A stretch of 48,257 bases of DNA from Smittium mucronatum (GCA_001953115.1 LSSL01000812.1:5918-54174); one strand, 5' to 3'; positions 26,205 to 36,750 are shown, counted from the first letter of the stretch. A program made the numbers and translations. Notes: generated by a model from the sequence alone, not told the origin.

Positions 26205-27005
26205 AATTGGATTCTCTATATCAGTTAGACTGGTACAAATGTTTGCTCCTAAACTGTTGTTGTGTAGCCAAAGGTGAGGCAACGTCGAGTACACTATTGT
26301 TAGTGCACAATTCGCCTTCACCCAGCAGAGATGCTAGGTCAGGTATTACTCCCTTACTCCTTATATCCACACTTCGCCTGTTGCTCCCTGTACTGATAAC
26401 ACTAAGTGTTTGTGCATCCCCCACGGTAGGAATAATAGGCGAGAACCTTACCGGAAAGTTAGGACCGGAACCTAACGAAAGTCCCAGTAAAGAAGATACA
26501 AGATTTTCCATAACTGGCTCTCCCGCCAAGTTAACCGATGGGTCTAAGTCGTCACCTAGTGCAAAGACTTCCGAAGAGGAAGACACCGAAGTGTCACTGT
26601 CCTTATATTCCGCTACCTCTCGCCAAGCTTCCACTTCCAGAGCAAATCCATAAGAATAAGCACCGGACTCGACCAACTCATGGTTGCGCATAACCATGCC
26701 TATAGCACTATATTAGCTAATGCCTTCACTAAACGAACTAAAAAATTCCACTAAACTATAAAACAGACTAACGGGTAATGATCCCAGTCCACGAAGGCAG
26801 AAAAAAAGAAACAAGTAACTAACAAACACTAGCAGAACACCACTGAAAAATATAAAAACTGTTTTTATTGAAACGAAACAATAAAAAAATCGGAATATAC
26901 TACTAAAATAAACGACTAAGAAAAAATACTCCTCAAGCGTTCTAAGAATTTAAGACTACAAAAAGGACTTAGCTTCACCCAGGACGAAAATGCGCATCCT
27001 ACCAC
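26205..27005 (-). mobile_element. transposable element, family 2 copy A (ORF intact)
   Basis: About 0.8 kb, clearly GC-richer than its surroundings, in inverted orientation to copy B at 22345-23125. It consists of a leader of about 300 bp (27005 down to 26698) and one intact ORF ending almost at the element's end. No terminal inverted repeats, reverse transcriptase, transposase or integrase are visible. It may be a non-autonomous element or a conserved 5' piece (leader plus start of a Gag-like ORF) of a longer retrotransposon. Confidence 0.7.
26221..26697 (-). CDS. element-encoded protein of unknown function (158 aa)
   Basis: An uninterrupted 158-codon frame starting MVMRNHELVESG and ending KHLYQSN-TGA. 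It is not recognised. It is Ser-rich in residues about 33-45, acidic early, with a central stretch (LGDDLDPSVNLAGEPVMENL) that is the best match to the decayed copy at 22.8 kb, a hydrophobic Gly/Ser/Leu/Pro segment, and a polar C-terminus. No membrane span, zinc knuckle or catalytic motif is visible. GC content is near 48%, far above flanking DNA. An intact frame despite about 30% divergence from its sister copy suggests either recent activity of this lineage or selection. The complementary strand is also open for 151 codons (26198-26653), which I treat as a shadow. Confidence 0.5.
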   Translation of the reverse strand: MVMRNHELVESGAYSYGFALEVEAWREVAEYKDSDTSVSSSSEVFALGDDLDPSVNLAGEPVMENLVSSLLGLSLGSGPNFPVRFSPIIPTVGDAQTLSVISTGSNRRSVDIRSKGVIPDLASLLGEGELCTNNSVLDVASPLATQQQFRSKHLYQSN

Positions 27006-30000
27006 TTTAATATTCATAAATTTATTTGATATAAATAATCTCAATTTAAACATCCAACCCTGAATTTTTTTGAAATTAAATGAGTTTTAGCCAAAGAAAA
27101 ACGTTCTAAAACCTATTTTTATTAATTTAAACTATAATCAGAGCTTTTTTATATAAACTTTGAATAAATAATTTGTGGATAAACTTCTAAGCATGTTAAT
27201 TTTTTTTGGAAAATTTCCATGAATTCATTAAATAATATATAAAAATAGTATTTTAATATAATATATAGGATCTATTATTAAGGTAAAATTATCAGTCAAT
27301 ATTTGTATAAATTAAAAAAAAATCTTTTATTTGATAAGGCAAATCCAAAAAAATAATTTTTTCTCGATATATTATTTTATCACATAAATTTTCATAATTA
27401 CAAGCAAATCAAAAATTAAATATGAAAAAAGTCCCCATTTCAAAAAATAAATCCATTAATTTAAGCAAATTTTCCTTTGATTTAGAAAACTGTTAAGTTT
27501 TTTCTTCTAATTTTATTATCATAAATTTAAATTATTTTTGATCTATTCTTAATAGCAAAGTGGCCCATCTGTTGTGTGGGAGAAAGTGGTTTTTGGAACT
27601 GTCTAAAATGGATATAATCAATTTAATCAAATTTAAATGATTTTCCAATAGATAGAGCGAACCTTCTGAACCTTCTTATTTTTTTAAAAGTAGTATTTCT
27701 CCTGAAATATCTCAATTATTATATTTTTACGGTTTTTATATCACAGGGAAAAAAAAGAATTTAATGAGATTTTTTTTGATTTTTACCTTATTAATAAATT
27801 AATTTTTTCTATATTTTTCCATTTTTGAAATCAATACAGCAAAAAAAAATTCTTATTTCGAATTTTTTAATTTACATTAAAGGAATTTCAGGTGAGAAAT
27901 TATAATTTAATTTTTTATAAATTTAAATTTCATCTAATTTTCGGTTAAACTTATTTTGAAACTGATTTCTTTATAAAATTTTTTTTTCTGCAATAATAGG
28001 AATAATTTCTCTATAAATGCGAGAATTTATTCAAAAAAATAATATGTAATTTATGAGTCAAAAATTTTAAAAATAAAAAATTCATAAATATAAAATCACG
28101 TTTTTTTTAATATTATAAGAATGTATATTTCCAAAAACGAATAATTTAATTTTTTCAAAGAAAAAATTTGCCTAAAAAATGCGATTCTTTTAGAATTTTG
28201 TTAATTTAAATAATATTAAGTATACCATTGATGATTTAACCTTGAAAAGAAATATTTTTAACATTTAGTTGATTTATGAATCACAAAATTAATAATTTTA
28301 TTGTTATAGGATTATTTATTTATCAATAATATGATTAAAATCCTCTTTACTACCATTTTTTTTAGACAAACTAATTCCTAGAGGAGCATAAAAGGTATTT
28401 TTTTATACGCTATATATTAATTATTCATGGAAATTTTTTTTTTGAATTTCTCTAAAGATGAATTATGAATGAATAATTGGATATTTTCCTTTTTTTTTAC
28501 ATTAAAAAAACAAAAAAATCAATCTATAAAGCATTAGCATAGTAATACTTACAAAAATCTCATAACCAAAGATTCTATAATTTGGGTTAAATTTACACGC
28601 TACTAGATGAATATTCAATGTTTTAAGTATAATCTATATTTCGATAAGATTAATAAATATCATGTAAAAATTAAGAGGTTATAAAATAATCATTTCGAAT
28701 TTTTATACGTTCTGTAAAAATTTATTTCAAGTATTGATAAAGATAATTGTTTTGATTATTGTGCTAAATATGCCATAGGAATTGAAATTTTTAACTTATT
28801 AGAAACTTTTTAAAATAATCAGGAAAAAAATTAATAAGACACAGATTTCCATAAGAAATTATAAAAAATAATAAGATATTTGATTGTACGCGAAAAAAAA
28901 TCCGAATAAATAATAAAGAGAAAATTTTATTATAAACTCTTATTTAAGCAAATTTTAAGCTCATATAAAATTGTATATATTATGAAACTTTAAACACTAA
29001 AATTTTATCTTAACTCCCAAAAAGCTCAATTTCAAGTTAAAAAATAAAGATTCACATTCAAAACTGGGAACTCAAAAAATAACACTACTTTCAAATTAAT
29101 AACAAATATAATGAGAATTTTGAAAATTTGGACTGAAAATAAATACGCTTAATTTATGAAAAAAGAAAAAAATATTAAAAAAATATTAAATTTTTATATG
29201 TAAAAGGTGAATAAAATCCTAAAAAAAAAATAGTTTTGACGATTTTTTTTTTTTAAATAAAATTATTTGGCTTGAAAAAATAATAAAACTATTGAAAACA
29301 CTTTTTTTTATATTTTTTTTTTGAGAAATATCATTTCAAATGCCATTATAAAATTATTATTTTTGAATTTTCTTAATTTAGATGTTCATAAAGTCATCCC
29401 ATTACATGATATGTTAAATTATTTTTTAGAATAATATTAAAAAGAAGGCATAACTAAAAAAAAACTTATTACGAAAATTATTGTAGAATTTAAGTGATTT
29501 TTTACCTCCACTACAATAAACTCCATCCCTTTTCTTTTATACAGGACAATTTTAATTTAAATAATTTAAGATTAAAAAATATTAAATACTAGTCAATTCT
29601 AAGGAAAAGTGGAATATGAAAGTATTATGTCGGATTCTAAGATAATAAGATTTAAAAAAATCAAAATTTTAATAGGGATTTGGCTAAAAAAAAATCGTAA
29701 TTATTTTCTCATTTCGAATTTAATAATTATAGAAAAACAAAACAGTTTTTATTTAATATTTAACCTATTTTTTGGTCATTTCAATATTTCACATTAAGAA
29801 TGTATTTTTTTTTGGCTCATTTCCCTTATAAATTGGTTTTATTTTAAATGTATTTTATAAAATAAACTCACTATTATTATGTATAAAAATAAACTATGGT
29901 TAATAAAAGATTTAAATTATTTATAATAATTAAAAGATAAATATTCAAAAATAATTGGGCTTTGAAGATCGTAAAAAAAAAAATTTATTACATTTTATTA

Positions 30001-31275
30001 AATTTAAAATTACAATCATTACTAAAATGATAATAAAAATTTATTTTGAGATCAAAAAAGTATATAAAAAAAAATCAAGATTAATTAATAATTTTCAAGG
30101 ATTTATTATAACTTATGCATTTTAATATTTTTAATCCTTAAAAATAATTTTTGAATTATTAGCATTCTCTAAATATATAGTGAAAAAATGGATTTTAATT
30201 TTTTTTCAATTTTATAATTAGGCTAATGTTATTTTTATACTAATTCTAAATTAAGAAATTAGATTTAATAAAAATTCAAAACAAAGGGATGAAAAAAAAC
30301 AAAAATTTGTGTTTGTAGATGTTTAAATCCACACTCTGAATTTAGGGATTGTTGAGGCGTAATTTTTTAGAATTTTTAATTGGTTCTATTGTATTGTTTA
30401 AAATTTAAAACAATTATGTGATATATATATAATTTTTTTTCACTTAATCATTCAAAGAAACCCATAAAAAGAATTTAAAAAAGGTTTAAAAATTTTAAAA
30501 TTATAGAAATAATATTCTTTCACATAAAATTTTCCTCCTACAGACTTCAAGAAAACCATATAAAATATAAGAATATGAGAAATTTTCTAGTTTTCTAGTT
30601 TCTTGCCAATTTTTGTTATAAGTTGAATAACAGCAAATAACACATTTAAAATTTGGTTTTTTGAATTAATTCGAAAAATTATCATCTGGCAGATCTATAA
30701 TATTTTAAAACTTTAATGGTTGCGTAGATACTTTAGTTCTAATTTATAAATAAAAAGGATATTGATTTTTCTATTAATTTCAATGATTGATTTATATCAA
30801 ATAGCAAGCAGATTGAAATTTTTTAGTCTAAGATTATGATCATATTTAATTTTGGTTTCTGAAAGGGGGGGGGGGAATTAAAACTTCACTTTTTTAAATA
30901 GAAAAATAATAGTTATAACATGAATTCTAACTCAATAAATTTTATATTGAAAAAAAGTTTGTGGTTTATCTTTAAACCCTGATGGCAAATTTTTGTATGA
31001 AAAAAATATATCGTGTCTATTTATCCCAGAATTAATTTTTTTTAGGTTTTGATCATTTTTTCATAATATTTTAAATAAAAAGTATTTAAATTTTTGATTT
31101 TTATACAAAATATCAAATTAAATTAATTCATACTTTTAGGCTTTGGATGGTTAATGAGACAATTTTTAAGGTAAAAAATAAATGATCGAAACAGGTTTAG
31201 CCAGATATTCAGTATGTAATCCACCTACGAACTCGTGTATTTTTTAACTAAATCGGGGTTTTAAAACATCATTTT
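27006..31275. other. AT-rich gene desert
   Basis: No gene supported. A slightly GC-richer patch at about 27550-27610 and an 11-base G run at 30865-30875 stand out from otherwise low-complexity AT sequence. The one short frame here (29609-29797, plus strand) has chance-like composition. Confidence 0.65.
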
Positions 31276-31542
31276 TCACTCAAATCGATAAATAAATTTT
31301 GAAAAAACAATTTTATTCATATCTGGTTGTAAATAATAAAATATTGAAGCTGATACCAATTTTTTTTTATTTTTAGCCTCTTTGGTACTAAAAAATATAT
31401 TATTTATAACCCTTTTTTTTTTCTCAAAAAAATACTTATATCCAGAAATAAAGCAATGGCAATAAACGAAAAATAACTCGTTTCTAACATATAGGTCAAT
31501 ATAGAGAAAACTTGTACTAGCCCTTTTACTCATCATATTCAA
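31276..31542 (-). pseudogene. 88-codon open frame adjoining the family 1 element
   Basis: ATG-initiated frame (MNMMSKRASTSFLYIDLY...) on the same strand as, and immediately downstream of, the family 1 copy B element. Composition is Lys/Phe/Tyr/Ile-rich. The DNA shows faint similarity to the sequence after copy A (about 9336-9400), so this may be an eroded continuation of the element. Product not recognised; a chance ORF is possible. Confidence 0.2.
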
Positions 31543-31552
31543 AGCTGCACCA

Positions 31553-32195
31553 TTTTTTTTTGTATCACGGAAATTTAAAGTAAGATAATGTCATTAAAAA
31601 ATATATTAAAATATGAAAAAAATAAAAAGACGTTTAGAAAAGACTATTATCCTAACCAAAATAAGCTCCTCTACCGGACTAACGGCTGCGTAACTACGAG
31701 AAAAAGGTGCAATCTACCAACCACTAAATAATACCCTGGTATTGCTACAAGTAGGCGTATGACTGAGGCTTTAACGGTTATGAATTAAGCTCTTTTTCAA
31801 TGAACACCAGTTTATTGAATCTACTGAGCTCCTAGTCAGAGTCTACTTATAACAGGATTGATAAAATTAGGCTCCTAACCAAACGTGGGATTGATCGACA
31901 TGGCTCTCCTACAAATAGCTGTTAGATGCTGAGATCCGTCTGACTGTCGAACGCTGGGCTTGTGCACTAGAATATGTCTCAGCTGTGCTAAACGACCGGT
32001 TCCTCCTGTTTCTAGATGGTCCTCCTCTGGAATCGCTATCCTCCGAATCGCTGTGCGCTATCTCCATTATTCCCAACCAAGAATAGTACAACGCTGTGTG
32101 AAATTTTGGTCTTGTGTACTTCAAAAAGTACACTATTAAGCCCCTAAATCACGGCAAGGTATTTCACACTTAGGGGTCAAATCTGCACCAGAGCA
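31553..32195 (-). mobile_element. transposable-element copy, family 1 copy B
   Basis: The 3' half (31553-31870) is the inverted counterpart of 8985-9335. The 5' half (about 31880-32195) has no partner in the window. It contains a 51-codon Ser/Arg-rich ORF, a perfect 8-bp hairpin GTGTACTT-CAAA-AAGTACAC (32114-32133) and a second inverted repeat CCCCTAA (32141-32147) / TTAGGGG (32170-32176). The GC level is far above flanking DNA. No catalytic domain is visible, so the class is unknown. Confidence 0.7.
31909..32067 (-). CDS. element-associated Ser/Arg-rich small ORF (52 aa)
   Basis: ATG at 32067 (MEIAHSDSEDSDSRGG...) to a TAG stop at 31909. The frame remains open upstream of the ATG without another ATG, so an N-terminal extension by splicing is possible. 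The product is acidic then basic, rich in Ser, Arg and Ala, and looks disordered; the start of a Gag-like protein is one option. It ends about 40 nt before the region shared with copy A. Confidence 0.3.
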   Translation of the reverse strand: MEIAHSDSEDSDSRGGPSRNRRNRSFSTAETYSSAQAQRSTVRRISASNSYL

Positions 32196-32868
32196 CAATA
32201 AGATAATAACTCATATTTAATTTTAATATAAAACGATCTTTTATAACCTTTTCTGAGTCTTCTTAAACCTTTTCCCAAAATAAATCTACATTATTTGTAA
32301 AAAATTAGCTTTTACCTAAATCTGTTGATCAGCTTTTTTCTATAATTTGAATTTCCTTTTTAATTATGTAGGCATTTTTTGAATTTGAGCCCAAATTTTT
32401 TTTAAATAAGGATTCATTTAAAATGTTTAAATTATAGTTGAAGTTTTAGTTAGGAAGAGTGCGAAATATTAACTTATTATATGTTTATAAGATTTTTCAA
32501 AAAATAAAAAATTGGCGATTTATATCAATAGAAAATCAAAATTTCTATGGATGCCGAAAAGATTGTTTTTGGTTTATTCCTATAATATTAAAAATTATAA
32601 CCCCTCATTTTACAATATTGTAAGCTTGGCCCGGTCCTATAAATGTTTTTTTTAATCTACTTGAACTTTATTTAATACCATTCTCAGGGTTGGAAAATAA
32701 TTAATCAAAACTTTTTAATTTATCCTTTTTTAAACGGAAGTCATTCAGGTACTTTACTCATGAGGAATATTAATATTTAATATGTATTCAGAATTTAATA
32801 ATAATATATGCCGAATTTGTTATTTTATTTTTATTTATATAAATCCAAATAAAGAAATGTTATATACT
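32196..32868. other. intergenic sequence without features
   Basis: Nothing coding or repeated is seen between the family 1 element and the piggyBac-like MITE. Confidence 0.6.
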
Positions 32869-33039
32869 TTAACCCTTTCAGGGGCAATAGCACAAAAAAT
32901 TGCTTTTAATTTTTGCTCAATGTTTTCTTTAGACTAACATTATTTGATACCATTGGATAAATCAAGAGGATAGGCCAATTGAAAGAGTTAATTTGAGCAA
33001 ACAGGAGTGAGGCTTAATTTTTTGCCCGGAAAGGGTTAA
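32869..33039. mobile_element. piggyBac-like MITE
   Basis: A 171-bp unit bounded on both sides by TTAA (32869-32872 and 33036-33039), the target-site duplication diagnostic of the piggyBac superfamily. Inside it are terminal inverted repeats: left CCCTTTCAGGGGCAA and right, read on the other strand, CCCTTTCCGGGCAAA. A subterminal pair TTTGCTCAA/TTGAGCAAA is also present (about 32923 and 32994). There is no coding capacity, so it would need a transposase supplied in trans. Confidence 0.75.
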
Positions 33040-34538
33040 TGAATTTTGGATAAACGTTTAAAATAAAATTTATTCTAGTTTTATCTTATTTTTTACCCTT
33101 TCTGAACTCAAAAAAAAACGCCCAATTTTTATTCTTGAGATGCAGTTTCCTTTAGATTTTCAAATTAACAGAAAAACTTAATAATAATCAATTATCTTTA
33201 GTTGCAGAAAATTGGAGTCAATTAGAGTACCACCATCTCTGAAATAACTAAAGAAATGGAAGTTAGGATCCAGTTTTTAACTAGGGGCATGATTTCCAAT
33301 AAAAATCATTTTTCAAATTAAGTTTTTTTGTTATAGAGCTTTATAGATAACTTATATAATACAAATAAAAGGCAATAATGATCAACCAAATGTTTACAAG
33401 TGGGATTTTGGCGGTGTCAGGATTAAATCCTACAGGAAATTTCATTTAGTGTTAAACCTATCAAATATCCGAATTAAAAAAACTCCATCCCATAAAAACA
33501 AAGCATCTATGCGAAAAATGCACTTTTTTTTAAAACTTTTCAATCTCAATTTTTTGTTGGGCAAAAATTAGGTGAAATGTCTCGTGGTGAAATTCCCAGT
33601 AGGCATTTTGTCAATTAACCATTTTGGGTGTTTTGCATCAGGTTTCAAAGGAGTTTTGAAAATTTGGTTTAGATTGCCATTAAGAGGATTCTGAAAGATT
33701 TTACTCTTTTTTCTACCTAGATACAAATTCTTTCTAGCTCGATTTGTGCAAGTTTTTTTTTGCATAGTTTAGATTGCTTGGGTGTTTATAAAGTTATTTG
33801 TGCCCGTAAAAAAAAATCAACTTCTCAAAAACTGAGGCTCAAAAGCAATTCTGAGTTCAGATTTTGAAAACACGAAATTGCTATATCTAGGTAAGCATTT
33901 TTCAGGGATTTGGGGCTTGACTCTTTTAGGAGCACTAAATTCATCCTAGTGTTATGCAATGAGCTGTTTTCTATTGGATAGAGTTAAAATCCTCCTAATT
34001 AAAGATGGATTGGTAAATAAAATTGATTTAATATCCGAAAATTTATTCCCATTTTTGTACCACAGACCCTAAAATGACTTACATGTTGAATTCTAATGAC
34101 AAACCACTTTTTCGTCTCCGGCTTTTTAATATACTGGCCTATAAATCACAACAAAGCATTTCATTCGGGAGAAAGTCACACATGGTAGCACAAAATGCAA
34201 ATTATAACCAGTTTAGGTGCATAGCAGCATTATTCGTTGATCCTTTTTGGGGGAAAAATCGATACCCTATTATGCTTTCCAATTTTTTCATAAGTATATT
34301 CCCTCAGATTGTACCTGCATATGAAAGGTAAATGCACGTTTGGTTATTATAAAATTAAGAACTTCGAGACTTATTTGGTTAAATCAAACTAATCTGGATA
34401 ACACCAATAAAATTGCACTTACTAAAGTGTCTATCTACATAGCGAAAACGAGTAAGCACCAGTAAAATCAGAAAAATGCTACGAGGTAATCAAATATTAA
34501 AATCAGCTATTTGCCAGAATATACAGACTAATGGGCCA
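33040..34538. other. intergenic region with unassigned open frames
   Basis: Somewhat less AT-rich than the desert but no recognisable gene. It holds a basic 65-codon frame on the minus strand (33568-33765) and an 85-codon frame on the plus strand (34074-34331). The latter is preceded by an acceptor-like TTTTTGTACCACAG at about 34052-34065 and ends at AG|GTAAATG, so it could be an exon of an unidentified gene. No domain is recognised. Confidence 0.4.
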
Positions 34539-34546
34539 TATATATA
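34539..34546 (+). promoter_or_regulatory. TATA-like element for the rhodanese gene
   Basis: TATATATA 91 nt upstream of the ATG, a distance mirrored by a similar element before URC4. Chance occurrence in AT-rich DNA is a real alternative. Confidence 0.35.
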
Positions 34547-34636
34547 GTTCACAAAAGGGAAAATTAAAATTTAGTTTTCTTATTTTATCATCCAAAAAAA
34601 AGGACTATATACCAATAACTCTAAGCTTTGGTTGAC

Positions 34637-34987
34637 ATGCACGAAATTAACTACGATAACGTCAAGGAGATCCTGAGTTCAGGCCAGTCTTCCAACATTC
34701 TTATTGATGTTAGAGGAAAGGATGAATTCGATGCCGGTAACATACCAACTTCACATAACATTCCAGTCGCTGAGATAAAAAGTGCTTTCGAGTTGGACGA
34801 TGCTTCTTTCAAGAGCAAGTACGGTTTCGATAAACCACATAAGAACGATCCAAAACAGCACATAGTGTTGTATTGTATGTCTGGAATCAGAAGTAAGAAG
34901 TCTGCTGGTGAGATTGGGTCTCTCGGTTACACTGATAATGTTCTGGTTTATACAAATGGGTGGAGTGAATACGGAAAAAAAAATTAA
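34637..34987 (+). CDS. single-domain rhodanese (thiosulfate sulfurtransferase, Rdl1/TSTD1 type)
   Basis: A small sulfurtransferase that moves sulfane sulfur from thiosulfate or persulfides to a thiol acceptor through a cysteine persulfide. It is one exon of 116 residues, the size of yeast Rdl1 and human TSTD1. Visible rhodanese features are LIDVRGKDEFDAGNIP (about 22-37), where DVR and the Gly-Asn-Ile-Pro segment are the conserved N-terminal motif, and the active-site loop CMSGIR at 80-85 with catalytic C80. The segment KYGFDKP (61-67) is characteristic of this subfamily. The frame is open nine bases upstream of ATG 34637 but has no earlier ATG. No signal peptide or clear mitochondrial presequence is seen. 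It is convergent with URC4; the stop codons are about 100 bp apart. Confidence 0.92.
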   Translation: MHEINYDNVKEILSSGQSSNILIDVRGKDEFDAGNIPTSHNIPVAEIKSAFELDDASFKSKYGFDKPHKNDPKQHIVLYCMSGIRSKKSAGEIGSLGYTDNVLVYTNGWSEYGKKN

Positions 34988-35001
34988 TCTTCAGAAACTT
35001 T

Positions 35002-35015
35002 TTTATTAGTTTATT
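35002..35015 (-). terminator. URC4 polyadenylation signals
   Basis: Two AATAAA hexamers on the minus strand (complement of 35002-35007 and 35010-35015), 75-88 nt beyond the URC4 stop and only 15-28 bp from the end of the convergent rhodanese ORF. Confidence 0.5.
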
Positions 35016-35069
35016 GTGAGTGTTTGTATAATTATATTTACAAGTATTTTCTTTTTTTACTTGTGTCAC

Positions 35070-35075
35070 AATAAA
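35070..35075 (+). terminator. rhodanese polyadenylation signal
   Basis: AATAAA 83 nt after the rhodanese stop and 15 bp before the URC4 stop codon, so cleavage would probably fall inside URC4 coding sequence in antisense. Confidence 0.45.
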
Positions 35076-35089
35076 AGGTGCTTTATGAA

Positions 35090-36662
35090 TTAAAAAATGG
35101 TTCCATCTGATATTATGCCGATTGGTGGGTTTCCGGTTTTGGGCCTAAGTTTGGAAGATAATTCTCTACCAGCTTTCCAACTTCCTGCCTCTAAGAGTTT
35201 GTTTAAGGGGAATTCGGAAATTTGGAGGCCTAGTTTATCGCACAACGTGAGATGGAGTTTATCAAGTAAAGTGATGGTCAAAGCGCGCCACTCAATCACT
35301 ACTTGGCTGTTTACTTCGAAAAGCGGCGTATTATCTTCAACATTTACTTTTCCATTAGAAATTTGGGCCATGACAATAGACTTTTCTAGAGCTAAAACTC
35401 CCATATCAATCATTAGCCCACCGTTTCTGTATTCAGGTAATCCCGTGAGTAAATGAATTTCTGATATGTTTAAGCCGCCTATCTTCTCTATCGCTTCGAC
35501 AAGAGACCAAGTAAGCCACATTGACAATTTGTGAAAGGGTATGATATTTTGGAATTCTTCAAACTTCTGAGGCCGTGGACTCAGAGATAGAATATCACTA
35601 TTCCATGCATCTCCCAAGGATTCCCCGTTAATTTTTATCTCTGATTCTGGCCAAACATTATGGAACCCTTTAATAATAACTTTCCATAGGATTCTAACGC
35701 TGATGGATTTATTATTACTTTTTGAAGTCAGGTAATCTATAGCCATTTACACAAAAAAACAAACTGGTGAGAGAAGTTTCAGAGTAGCTTATATTATACA
35801 ATGGCTTGTGTTAACAAATGTTGTTTATAGAAATGAAAATCTCAAATAAATTACCAAACATATTTCCTGGTCGTGGGCTTTTGTTTTTTTCACAAGGGAA
35901 GAATTCGGATTTAGATAATATCTCTTTACCCAACCTTTGAATCAATAATGCCCTGCCCTCAGCACCCACTAAGGGATTGTTTTTAGATACTTGAAAACCT
36001 TTAATCAGATCCTCGGTGGAAAAGTTCAAGATCTTTTGAGCTTAAAGTACGATGAGTTATATGATGTAGTCAAGTTAGTAGTTGGAATAAAAGCAATACT
36101 TGCTTTTTGGATAAAATATTAAATATATATTTTTGATGTCAAACATACCATCTACTTGAAAAGGCGAATCGGGCTGACAGGAGAAAATCCCTGCTTCAAA
36201 CATTCTCAGACATGCCATCCCAAGCCCCTCAGTTCTTTTATAAGATGAATTCGTGTCCTTATCAAAATAAGACCATTTAGAACCAGCTCCCGCATCCAGA
36301 AGAACAGAAACTACGAACAAATCAATTACCCTCCTACATATTTCAGAGTTAGAAAGAGAGACATCAAGTTTCCATTTTTCAATATGCTCATTTATTAGAT
36401 CTTTTTTGTTGCATTTCTTGCTCTTAATCGGAAGCTCGAATGAACGCCAACGGCCATGGGCTGGTACAGCCCCAACAGATTCGTAGTCACGATTAATCAG
36501 CTCAATAATAAAATCGGCCACTTGATCCAGTTTAGACTCATCGACTGTAAAGTATTTGCTCTTGTTTTCTTTAACTAGGCTAAACACTTCGTAGCTCTTC
36601 GATCTTATTGTTTCTAAACTTTGAAAGTAATCTAAAGGATTCAGTTGTAAACCAGAAGTCAT
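35090..36662 (-). CDS. URC4: Urc4-like uracil catabolism protein (DUF1688)
   Basis: A DUF1688 protein, named for yeast URC4, which is needed for the URC route that breaks down uracil as a nitrogen source; its biochemical activity is not firmly established. My model has three exons (36662-36149, 36040-35855, 35736-35090) giving 448 residues, normal for the family. Hallmarks are VPAHGRWRSF (66-75), DLFVVSVLLDAGAGSKW (114-130), NPLVGAEGRA in exon 2, PFHKLSMWLTWSL (300-312), TGLPEYRNGG (331-340) and a C-terminal SDGTIF. Introns of 108 and 118 nt have GTATGT and GTAATT donors, and junctions restore QVDAQKI and NMFDYL. The ATG chosen is the first in frame; the open frame extends upstream without an ATG. 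Other URC genes are not in the window. Confidence 0.93.
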
Positions 36663-36750
36663 TTTAGCTGTAATCTTTTCTGAAAATACGAGCAATAGTT
36701 CCTAAGTTGATTGTATAATGGCCAAATAGGGGGTTTTTTAAAGCCCTAAG

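Noticed and set aside
26198..26653. 151-codon open frame on the plus strand across family 2 copy A
   Set aside because: It is antisense to the 158-codon frame. The sister copy supports the minus-strand frame (aligned Met, LGD..., AGESVME), and the plus-strand product has no such support.
35097..35456. 119-codon plus-strand frame inside URC4
   Set aside because: Antisense to exon 3 of URC4, which has strong DUF1688 motifs.
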